DNA from: Candidatus Sifarchaeum marinoarchaea
Lineage (GTDB): Archaea; Asgardarchaeota; Sifarchaeia; Borrarchaeales; Borrarchaeaceae
Direction: 5' to 3'
Assembly (NCBI GenBank): GCA_016294985.1
Contig: JAECRW010000008.1
Span: forward strand, 1-23,187
Length of the DNA stretch: 23,187 bases
The notes under the pieces were generated by a model that had not been told where the DNA came from, ran no database searches, and was given only the letters and a program-made list of their open reading frames with translations. Numbering within the stretch: position 1 is the stretch's first letter; each line of letters starts with the position of its first letter. Below, piece after piece: positions 15,893 to 22,248 of the stretch. A program made the translations under genes and the position numbers.

Positions 15893-15914
15893 AACAATTG
15901 GTATATCAATTGTT
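15893..15914. promoter_or_regulatory. Palindrome in the divergent promoter upstream of the MoSto-like gene
   Basis: AACAATTG, six bases (GTATAT), then CAATTGTT. A TATA-like element (GATATAAATA, 15925-15934) could work on either strand. On the minus strand its predicted start falls inside the palindrome, so a bound dimer would block the 74-residue/wHTH operon. The half-site differs from the tup operators. Confidence 0.4.
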
Positions 15915-15990
15915 ATAACACATGATATAAATACGTAGACTAAACATTTATAGTTTTCGTTATCACCAGTTCATTCTAAGTGGGATAAAT

Positions 15991-16806
15991 ATGACAAAGC
16001 GTCGTGAACTGGCATCAGGTCTGAGAGGAGAATCTCTGGTACGTAAGGGATTGTTTGAGAAAATCGAAGTCATCCCCCAAATCCGGATCGTTCCAGACTT
16101 GAACGTCATCAAGATAGGTGGTCATGGAATTATTGACTATGGTAGAAGGATAGTCATGCCTTTAGTGGAGGAGATCGGAAAACTTTCTGAGAAGAATAAA
16201 CTTTTAGTGGTCACGGGTGGAGGTGTGAGGACTCGCCATATCCTCGACCTGGGAATTAATTTGGGTTTGCCTACGGGAGTGCTAGCAGAATTAGCCGGCA
16301 AGATTAGTGAGCAGAACGCTATTATGATGGCCATCCTCCTCTCGAAATACGATGGCGTGAGAATACACACTAGTGATCTTTTGAAGATATCCAGCCTACT
16401 CGCTATTGGTCTCTTGCCAGTAACTCATGGTACTCCTCCTTACGGACTCTATGAACAACCGCCAAAGGTGGGGTCTATTCCTCCAAATCGAACCGATACT
16501 GGTGCCTTCCTCATTGCTGAGGTGCTTGGAGCAAAGAATTGTATTATGCTCAAGAATGTGGAGGGCCTCTATACCGAAGATCCCCGAGTAAACCCCAATG
16601 CTGAGCTCATCAGTGAGATTACGGCTACTGAACTTCTTGAGAGAGATATGGAGGATATGGTGCTTGAAAAAAGAGTAGTGGAGTCACTTCTCACCGCTAA
16701 GCATGTGAAGGAAGTAAAAATTATTAACGGACATAAACCTGGACATTTAACCAGAGTTATAAACGGAGAAAATGTAGGGACAGTTGTGACTAGTCGCAAG
16801 AAATGA
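15991..16806 (+). CDS. MoSto-like molybdenum/tungsten storage protein (amino-acid-kinase fold)
   Basis: A 271-residue protein of the amino-acid-kinase fold, closest in motifs to the bacterial molybdenum storage protein (MosA/MosB), which uses ATP to pack polynuclear molybdate or tungstate into a hexameric cage. Visible marks: VIKIGGHGIIDYGR (39-52, phosphate loop), LVVTGGGVRTRH (72-83), GLPTGVLAELAGKISEQNA (92-110), HGTPPYGLYEQPP (146-158), IPPNRTDTGAFLIAEVLG (163-180), and VEGLYTEDPRVNPNAE (190-205). The PPYGL and PPNRTDTGAF segments are MoSto-like rather than UMP-kinase-like. Mo/W genes follow within 320 bp. The gene is visibly richer in G+C than its neighbours (31 of 60 at 16201-16260), a hint of transfer. 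Whether it stores metal or senses it is not shown. Confidence 0.8.
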   Translation: MTKRRELASGLRGESLVRKGLFEKIEVIPQIRIVPDLNVIKIGGHGIIDYGRRIVMPLVEEIGKLSEKNKLLVVTGGGVRTRHILDLGINLGLPTGVLAELAGKISEQNAIMMAILLSKYDGVRIHTSDLLKISSLLAIGLLPVTHGTPPYGLYEQPPKVGSIPPNRTDTGAFLIAEVLGAKNCIMLKNVEGLYTEDPRVNPNAELISEITATELLERDMEDMVLEKRVVESLLTAKHVKEVKIINGHKPGHLTRVINGENVGTVVTSRKK

Positions 16807-16876
16807 GGACAAAGTTGGACATCCTAAAAATGGTAGCCTTATAAAGGTAAACATTTTCACGACAAAAAACGTGGGG

Positions 16877-16884
16877 TTTATATA
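16877..16884 (+). promoter_or_regulatory. TATA box of the possible RNA at 16905
   Basis: TTTATATA, centred about 25 bp before the first base of the structured stretch, with no protein start codon following. This is a lone promoter-like element within a convergent intergenic region. Confidence 0.4.
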
Positions 16885-16904
16885 CGAAGTTACAATCATA
16901 CCTT

Positions 16905-17066
16905 ATGATGTTGTGACGGGTAAGTAGCGTGGATCTCCTTATCCTTTTGGCGCGACGCCTCAAGTAATACATCGAGATGGAGATCATCACCGACCTTTAA
17001 ATCGACTGGCGGTCGTCAGCCTCATCGTTACTCACAACGGGTTTCCTCTATCGACCCGTCGGACAA
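16905..17066 (+). ncRNA. Possible structured non-coding RNA in the Mo/W cluster
   Basis: A GC-rich island in AT-rich DNA, about 25 bp after a TATA box. GTTGTGA (16910-16916) pairs with TCACAAC (17032-17038), closing a domain of about 130 bases. Inside are TTGGCG-CGA-CGCC-T-CAA (about 16946-16961) and CGACC/GGTCG arms (about 16991-17015). A hairpin follows, ACGGGT (17037-17042) with ACCCGT (17054-17059). A rival pairing exists: TTGT plus GACGGGT (16911-16921) with ACCCGTC plus ACAA (17054-17066), 11 bp with a two-base bulge. The two folds exclude each other. I find no tRNA, SRP or RNase P signatures. It may be a new RNA, with a switch possible. Confidence 0.4.
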
Positions 17067-17117
17067 CTGCCCAAGTTTGTCTAACATTATAGATAGAGTA
17101 ATAAGAAGTTAAAGTGA

Positions 17118-17327
17118 TTATTCCTTCGCTACCATTACCTCAGTGGCTTTAACGACCGCCTCGATCGTGTCACCCGGCTTTATATTCAATTCATCAACCG
17201 CCTCAACAGTAATAACCGCAGTCACAGTTGCAGGTGCTGTCACCTCAATCTTTACTTTTGCTGCTACTTGCCCTTTATCAATACTAACGACTTTACCAAC
17301 TATTTGATTCCTAGCGCTTATTTTCAA
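17118..17327 (-). CDS. Molbindin-like Mop/TOBE domain protein
   Basis: A single 69-residue Mop (TOBE) domain, the family that forms hexamers binding molybdate or tungstate oxyanions and buffers them in the cytoplasm. The typical layout is present: MKISARNQIVGKVVSIDKG, then VAAKVKIEV, TAVITVEAVDELNIKPGDTI and AVVKATEVMVAKE. Nothing is added at either end. It starts 9 bp after the modE-like stop, so it is the last gene of the tupB-tupC-modE-mop operon. Its domain is clearly related to the Mop domain of its neighbour, pointing to duplication. Confidence 0.9.
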   Translation of the reverse strand: MKISARNQIVGKVVSIDKGQVAAKVKIEVTAPATVTAVITVEAVDELNIKPGDTIEAVVKATEVMVAKE

Positions 17328-17336
17328 ACTATAACC

Positions 17337-18026
17337 TCACAAAGTCTCTTTTGCTTTAACTACCATTACCTCGGTTGCTTTAACTATGGCTTTGACTGAA
17401 TCGCCTTCCCTTATATTTAGTTCATCTACCGCCTCAGAAGTTATTAAAGATTCTATTGTTGTTGGAATTTTTAATTCAATTTTTACTTTTGCAGCAACTG
17501 GATCTCTCATAACGCTGACAACAGTGCCTACTAAGCGATTTTTATCAAGCAATTTAAAACTTATCGCCTCCCACAACTCTTTATCGGCTAAAGTTGCCTG
17601 AATGAGATTTTCTAAGCGTATATAGTAGCGTAATAACTCCTCACCCGTTTGAGTCAGTTCAGAGCCTCCACCTTTCCGTCCACCTCTGAATTTTCGAATA
17701 ATTGGTTTCTTAAGACGATCACTTATCTTCTTTAGAAGGCCCCAGGCATATCGATAGGATAGACCCGATTTTTTGCGGGCACCGTGCTTAGAAGGGACAT
17801 CTCGAATAGCATCGCTAATGCTACCCGTTTCTTCTATTTTTTTCAGAAGTAAAGCGCCACCTTTTCCAAGTAAAGCTTTGTCTTCCTCACTAAGCGATTT
17901 ATCTTTTAGTTCTAACCACAAACGAAACTTTGGGGCAACTTTAGTTAAAGTGTTGACGTCATCATAGTCCATTTCTTCAGTTCCCCTGTCCCGTTTCTTT
18001 TCTTCATTTTGAATTTCGGAAGACAT
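17337..18026 (-). CDS. ModE-like molybdate/tungstate-responsive regulator (wHTH plus Mop domain)
   Basis: Residues 35-145 are a ModE-type winged HTH: GKGGALLLKKIEETGSISDA, GLSYRYAWGLLKKISDRLKK, then FRGGRKGGGSELTQTGEELL (about 117-135), the last being the hallmark wing of ModE. Residues 165-227 are one Mop domain (NRLVGTVVSVMRDPVAAKVK, then ITSEAVDELNIREGD, VKAIVKATEVMVV). Bacterial ModE carries two Mop domains in tandem, so this is a single-Mop form. A TTG three codons upstream (18035) also opens the frame; I take the ATG at 18026. It follows tupC by about 35 bp. It should sense oxyanion and bind the palindromes at the tupA/tupB promoter. Confidence 0.9.
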   Translation of the reverse strand: MSSEIQNEEKKRDRGTEEMDYDDVNTLTKVAPKFRLWLELKDKSLSEEDKALLGKGGALLLKKIEETGSISDAIRDVPSKHGARKKSGLSYRYAWGLLKKISDRLKKPIIRKFRGGRKGGGSELTQTGEELLRYYIRLENLIQATLADKELWEAISFKLLDKNRLVGTVVSVMRDPVAAKVKIELKIPTTIESLITSEAVDELNIREGDSVKAIVKATEVMVVKAKETL

Positions 18027-18060
18027 TTCAATCAAAACACAGATTTGGAATTCTTATATT

Positions 18061-18795
18061 TTAATAGATCATCTCTCCACTAATAAATGCCTCCGTGCGC
18101 TTATCAGAGGGATTATTGAAGATTTGGTCTGTAGTACCTATTTCAATCATTTCCCCTTCCATCAAAAATCCAACAGAGTCCCCAAGACGTTTAGCTTGGA
18201 AAAAATTGTGTGTAGCCATAACAATTGTGACCTCTTTTTCTTTATTGAATTTTTTAAGGACCTTTTCAATTAAAGCAACATTTGTAGGATCTAAATCAGC
18301 TGTGGCTTCGTCTAACAATAACAAATTTGGCTCTGTTGCAAGCGTCCTAGCGAGGGCCACTCGCTGGATTTCTCCTCCTGATAAGGTAAGGGCTTTTCTT
18401 TCTTCAAACCCACGGAGGCCAACCATATCAAGTGCGCTTTGAACTCTTTCATCAATTTCATCAGTAGATAGCTTTCGAAAATTGAGGCCATAGGCTACAT
18501 TTGCTTTGACTGTAGAAGAGAAAACAACGGGATTTTGAAATACAAACCCCATCTCGCGCCGTGCATGTACAATTTTTTTCTTAGGCAACGTCTGAAGAGA
18601 CCATCCATTGTATTCGATTTGTCCCGATGTAGGAGGTTCTAACAGGTCAATCAAGCGCAATAGAGTAGTTTTTCCAGCGCCGGAAGGGCCTATGAGGGTA
18701 AAAAATTCGCCTTGCTCAATTTCAAAGGAGATATCCTTTATCGCATATTTTTCAGCATATTTCTTGCTGAGATTATTAACTTTGAGAAGTGTCAT
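18061..18795 (-). CDS. tupC: Tungstate ABC transporter ATP-binding protein
   Basis: The cytoplasmic ATPase of an oxyanion importer. Walker A is GPSGAGKT (36-43), the Q-loop is at Q87, the signature LSGGEIQ is at 138-144, Walker B is LLLLDE (158-163), and the H-loop is ATHNF (194-198). At 244 residues it carries only the nucleotide-binding domain, with no TOBE domain, as usual for TupC and unlike ModC. Its ATG overlaps the tupB stop by four bases, so they are translated together. Tungstate specificity is inferred from the TupA partner. Confidence 0.9.
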   Translation of the reverse strand: MTLLKVNNLSKKYAEKYAIKDISFEIEQGEFFTLIGPSGAGKTTLLRLIDLLEPPTSGQIEYNGWSLQTLPKKKIVHARREMGFVFQNPVVFSSTVKANVAYGLNFRKLSTDEIDERVQSALDMVGLRGFEERKALTLSGGEIQRVALARTLATEPNLLLLDEATADLDPTNVALIEKVLKKFNKEKEVTIVMATHNFFQAKRLGDSVGFLMEGEMIEIGTTDQIFNNPSDKRTEAFISGEMIY

Positions 18796-19490
18796 CTTAT
18801 GACCTCAACTCCCTCTTGGAGTGTCGTGAAGATCAAGTTAACAAGGAAGGCAAGTGTAATGAGAATTATGCCAAGTGCAATTGCCAAGCCAAATATTCCC
18901 ATTCTCGTCTGTAGGACGATTGCTGTAGTCATTGCACGTGTACTGAACCGAATATTGCCTCCAACTATCATAATGGCTCCGACTTCAGAAATCGCTTGAC
19001 CGAATGCGACACATATACCAGCTAAAATAGAAATTCGTGCCTCTTTGAGGATTGTAAACCATAATTGTGACTCTGTCGCACCTAAAGATAGAGCAGTATC
19101 TCTATATTTGTTTTGAACACTTCGAACGGCAGCCATAGTGATACCTGTGATGATTGGAGTTGCTAAAATCCATTGAGCGATTATCATTGCCGTGGGCGTA
19201 TATAGTAAGCTTAAGAAACCCATTGGTCCGCTTCTAGAAAGCGCTAGAAACACAAACAATCCAATAACGACAGGAGGAAGACCCATAAATGTATTGACGA
19301 GATTGTTGACAATCCTTCTGCCAATATAAACGCGAATACCGAGAAACATTCCTAATGGAATACCACAACAGGCAGCTAGGAAAGTTGCAGTGCCAGAAAC
19401 TCGCAATGAAAGAAGCATGATTCCATAAATTTCTGCATCTCCTGAGAATATCAAAGCAAGGGCTTCAGTCAGCGCCTCAAAGAAGATCAT
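18792..19490 (-). CDS. tupB: Tungstate ABC transporter permease
   Basis: The inner-membrane channel of the importer, with five or six hydrophobic segments and the cytoplasmic EAA-type loop (ALSLGATESQLWFTILKEAR) that docks on the ATPase. It has TupB-like stretches such as GLPPVVIGLFVFLALSRSGP and GQAISEVGAIMIVGGNI. An ATG at 19526 would add 12 residues, but it lies inside the operator palindrome. A GGTGA motif (19495-19499) sits just before the ATG pair at 19493/19490, so I choose 19490. It is the first gene of the tupB-tupC-modE-mop operon. Confidence 0.88.
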   Translation of the reverse strand: MIFFEALTEALALIFSGDAEIYGIMLLSLRVSGTATFLAACCGIPLGMFLGIRVYIGRRIVNNLVNTFMGLPPVVIGLFVFLALSRSGPMGFLSLLYTPTAMIIAQWILATPIITGITMAAVRSVQNKYRDTALSLGATESQLWFTILKEARISILAGICVAFGQAISEVGAIMIVGGNIRFSTRAMTTAIVLQTRMGIFGLAIALGIILITLAFLVNLIFTTLQEGVEVIR

Positions 19491-19523
19491 CATATCACCA
19501 ATAACCGTTATGTTATATACAAT

Positions 19524-19547
19524 CATTATGCATTAGTTCGCATAATG
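19524..19547. promoter_or_regulatory. Candidate ModE-type operator 1 (tupB promoter)
   Basis: CATTATGC, eight bases, then GCATAATG: a perfect 24-bp dyad. A TATA-like element for tupB on the minus strand (CATATAAA read on plus, 19559-19566) places the start of transcription near 19538, inside the dyad. A regulator bound here would block the operon. Another half-site copy, CGTTATGT, lies at 19506-19513. Confidence 0.55.
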
Positions 19548-19608
19548 GTATATACGTTCATATAAAAAATGATTCCCCGTCCGTGTCGTTAGTTAATTAT
19601 TCGTTAGG

Positions 19609-19617
19609 TATATATAT
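19609..19617 (+). promoter_or_regulatory. TATA box of tupA
   Basis: An alternating TA run, TATATATAT, whose predicted start (about 19635) falls within operator 2. The distance to the tupA ATG at 19679 leaves a leader of about 40 bases. Confidence 0.45.
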
Positions 19618-19630
19618 GCCTATCGCTATA

Positions 19631-19654
19631 CGCTATGTTCAACTGTACATAACG
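19631..19654. promoter_or_regulatory. Candidate ModE-type operator 2 (tupA promoter)
   Basis: CGCTATGT, eight bases, then ACATAACG: a 24-bp dyad with one mismatch. It has the same length, spacing and TATG-N10-CATA core as operator 1. The CGxTATxT...ACATAACG shape also resembles, from memory, the bacterial ModE operator. It covers the predicted tupA start site, so metal-loaded regulator would repress uptake. Confidence 0.55.
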
Positions 19655-19678
19655 ATAAAATCGAGGAAAGCGAAAGAA

Positions 19679-20638
19679 ATGTCTATTTGGAGTCAAAAAA
19701 AGATCAAAATCGGTATTGCAGTGGCTATCATTGCAGTAATTGGTCTTAGTGCAGGTCTAGCAGTATGGGAATACGGAAGGCCAAAAGTAATCTTGGCAAC
19801 TACCACTTCAACTTATGATTCTGGCTTACTTGATAGTGTTTTACCAGGTTTCGAGTCTAAATACTTTGTTGATGTCGATATTGTAGCCGTCGGGACAGGT
19901 AAAGCAATAGCAACAGCGAAATCAGGTGATGCTGATTGTCTTCTAGTACACGCTCGCTCAAAGGAAGATGCTTTTGTCTCGGAAGGATATGGCATACATA
20001 GAGTTTGTGTGATGTATAACGATTTCATAGTCATTGGTCCTTCTAGTGATCCTGCAGGTATCCTTGGGATGACTGATGCTTCAGATGCGTTTAAAATGAT
20101 CGCCTCAGTAGAAGCAATCTTTGTTAGCAGAGGAGATAGTTCGGGAACTCACACAAAAGAAATGGCAATTTGGTCGGAAGCAGGTATAAACCCAGTCGGT
20201 AAAGCGTGGTATATGGAAACTGGACAGGGTATGGGTGCAACTCTTACCATAGCAGAAGAGCAACAGGGCTATTGTCTTGTAGACCGCGGGACTTTGTTGT
20301 CAAAGAAAGATCAAATGACCCTTATTGTTTTGTCAGAGGGTGATTCGATCCTGTTAAATCCTTACGGTATGATCCTCATCAATCCAGAGATGTATCCAAA
20401 TATTAACCATGAAATGGCTAAAAATCTTGTTGCATACATGATCTCTGAGCAGGGGCAACAAAAAATCGCAGATTTCAGGAAAGGCGGTGAGATTCTGTTT
20501 AAACCCCTATACGGCAAATGCGCTAGCATAACTGGATGTCCAACGCAAGCTCAAGAATTAGCATTCTGGGGACCAATAAGTGACAACTATGGCACGGCTA
20601 GTGTCGCTACCCATTGTGAAGGGTTTTACTGTCATTAG
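19679..20638 (+). CDS. tupA: Tungstate-binding protein of the ABC transporter
   Basis: The extracytoplasmic binding protein that captures tungstate for TupBC. An N-terminal anchor (KKIKIGIAVAIIAVIGLSAG) is followed by VILATTTSTYDSGLLD and the SRGDSSGTHTKEMAIW stretch, the two TupA oxyanion-contact regions, then TGQGMGATLTIAEEQQ. An in-frame GTG at 19583 would add 32 residues, but these overlap the TATA box and operator, so I take the ATG at 19679. The C terminus carries an extra tail of about 35 residues with four cysteines (GKC, GCP, HCE, YCH), which could form disulfides outside the cell. It diverges from the rest of the transporter genes. Confidence 0.9.
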   Translation: MSIWSQKKIKIGIAVAIIAVIGLSAGLAVWEYGRPKVILATTTSTYDSGLLDSVLPGFESKYFVDVDIVAVGTGKAIATAKSGDADCLLVHARSKEDAFVSEGYGIHRVCVMYNDFIVIGPSSDPAGILGMTDASDAFKMIASVEAIFVSRGDSSGTHTKEMAIWSEAGINPVGKAWYMETGQGMGATLTIAEEQQGYCLVDRGTLLSKKDQMTLIVLSEGDSILLNPYGMILINPEMYPNINHEMAKNLVAYMISEQGQQKIADFRKGGEILFKPLYGKCASITGCPTQAQELAFWGPISDNYGTASVATHCEGFYCH

Positions 20639-20782
20639 GTTTAAAAGCCACTCTTTTTTTATTTTTGCACTATCTTAGGCTAATCAGCAATAATAATATC
20701 ATTCAACCGAATCTCGCAGTTTTTTGAAGAGTTAAAATTTTAAGATTCACAACTACTAAATGAAGTGAAGGGTTGATCAGCA

Positions 20783-22087
20783 ATGAAAGATTCAAAATAT
20801 TTAACCATTGATGAAGTTTTGAACAAGGGTTCTGGAAATGTACATTTGAGAGGTTGGGTTTACAGAGAAAGAAAATCGAACAAATTTGTATTTATTGTCT
20901 TAAGAGATGAATCCAATATAATACAATGTGTTGTATCAAAGGAAAAAAATCCGGAGCTCTTTGAAGAGGCTAAAAAATTAACAATTGAATCTTCAATCAA
21001 AGTGTCAGGTGAATTAAAAAAGGATGAGAGAGCTCCCACCGGCTATGAAATTTCCCCCGTGTCGGATTTGGAGATTATCCAAATTGCTGAGCCGTTTCCC
21101 ATTACTGCCGAACAGTCTCCTGAACTTTTATATGACAATAGGCATTTGTGGTTAAGATCAAGGAAATTGAACGCAGTTTTAAAAGTTCGGCACACAGTTG
21201 TTGGAGCTATTCATGAATTTTTTAGAAGCCGCGGTTATTACGAATTTGATGCGCCTATTTTTCAGCCGATCCAATCTGAAGGCGGTTCTACATTGTTTGA
21301 AGTTAAATATTTTGATGATAAAGTGTACCTTAGCCAATCTTGGCAGTTATACGCGGAATCTGCAGTATTTTCACTTGGAAAAATATATAATATGGGTCCA
21401 ACTTTTCGTGCTGAAAAATCAAAAACTTCACGACATTTAGCAGAATTTTGGATGGCTGAAATGGAAGCAGCATGGATGAAACTTGATGAGGTCACAGAAG
21501 TTGCAAAAGATGAAATCAGATTTATCATACAAGAAGTTTTGAAACATAATAGGAAAGAACTTGAAATTCTAAAGAGAGACAGTAACTTGTTAGAGTATTA
21601 TGTCAAAGAGGAATATCCTACAATTAAATATACAGAAGCCTTAGATATCCTAAATAATGAATATCAAATGCATGTTCCCTGGGGTAAGGATTTAAGAACT
21701 ATCGAAGAAGCAAAAATAAGCGAATTTTTCAAAGTACCAGTGGTTGTTACACATTATCCCACAAAAATTATGGGGTTCTACAAACCTCCAAGTAACGACA
21801 ATCCTGAAGAAGCGTTATGTTTTGACATGTTAGCTCCAGAGGGGGGGTTAGAAATCATTGGTGGCTCAGAAAGAAGTTTGCTAGTTGATGATATGATAAA
21901 AAGACTAGAAGCAGATGGTGAAGATCCCTTGCGATACGCTTGGTATTTTGACTTAAGACGATATGGTAGTGTTCCTCATTCAGGATACGGTTTAGGCGTT
22001 GAAAGAGTAATCCAATGGATCTGTGGATTAGAAAATATCAAAGATGCCATCCCATTCCCTAGAACTATGATACGAAAAACACCCTAA
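20783..22087 (+). CDS. asnS: Asparaginyl-tRNA synthetase, archaeal type
   Basis: Charges tRNA(Asn) with asparagine. An N-terminal OB-fold anticodon-binding domain (VHLRGWVYRERKSNKFVFIV, residues 20-39) is followed by a class II catalytic core: FQPIQSEGGSTLFEVKYF, YLSQSWQLYAESAVFSLGKI, motif 2 FRAEKSKTSRHLAEFWMAE, and motif 3 GYGLGVERVIQWICG near the end. RHLAEFWMAEME is AsnRS-like rather than AspRS-like, but the two families are close, so a small chance of AspRS remains. At 434 residues the length is normal. A GAAGGG stretch lies 12 bases ahead of the ATG. A T-rich stretch follows tupA, so it is probably a separate unit. Confidence 0.88.
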   Translation: MKDSKYLTIDEVLNKGSGNVHLRGWVYRERKSNKFVFIVLRDESNIIQCVVSKEKNPELFEEAKKLTIESSIKVSGELKKDERAPTGYEISPVSDLEIIQIAEPFPITAEQSPELLYDNRHLWLRSRKLNAVLKVRHTVVGAIHEFFRSRGYYEFDAPIFQPIQSEGGSTLFEVKYFDDKVYLSQSWQLYAESAVFSLGKIYNMGPTFRAEKSKTSRHLAEFWMAEMEAAWMKLDEVTEVAKDEIRFIIQEVLKHNRKELEILKRDSNLLEYYVKEEYPTIKYTEALDILNNEYQMHVPWGKDLRTIEEAKISEFFKVPVVVTHYPTKIMGFYKPPSNDNPEEALCFDMLAPEGGLEIIGGSERSLLVDDMIKRLEADGEDPLRYAWYFDLRRYGSVPHSGYGLGVERVIQWICGLENIKDAIPFPRTMIRKTP

Positions 22088-22196
22088 TCCAAATGCCAGA
22101 ATTCAGTTAAATATGGTCTTGTTCTACTTTTTTCTGCCTGTCAATATGCAATAACATCCCTGTTTAAAGGATGGGCAACTTTTTTTCTCCATCAAC

Positions 22197-22204
22197 TTTA
22201 AATA
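22197..22204 (+). promoter_or_regulatory. TATA box of the LeuC/HacA-like gene
   Basis: TTTAAATA, with transcription predicted near 22224-22226, 24 bases before the ATG at 22249. A T-rich tract (22129-22136) after asnS precedes it, so the gene has its own promoter. Confidence 0.4.
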
Positions 22205-22248
22205 ACTCTGTGAGATTTTCAGGAAAAATCGATTTACAGTGATGAAAA

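Larger units (their letters stand above)
16807..17117. other. 311-bp intergenic region between the MoSto-like gene and mop
   Basis: Both flanking genes converge here. No protein gene is supportable. It holds a TATA box at 16877-16884 and the structured GC-rich stretch described as a possible RNA (16905-17066). Confidence 0.6.

Noticed and set aside
16905..17066. tRNA, SRP RNA or RNase P RNA
   Set aside because: The 7-bp arms suggested a tRNA acceptor stem, but there is no T-loop (GTTCRA) or D-loop pattern. The SRP tetraloop motif and the RNase P conserved blocks are absent on plus. A GAGGAAA string on the minus strand lacks the rest of the RNase P core.
17386..17967. Long plus-strand open frames opposite the modE-like gene
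   Set aside because: They are antisense shadows of a clear ModE-Mop protein and show no domain of their own.
19583..19678. Longer TupA from GTG 19583
   Set aside because: The added 32 residues overlap the TATA box and operator, and a normal anchor begins at ATG 19679.
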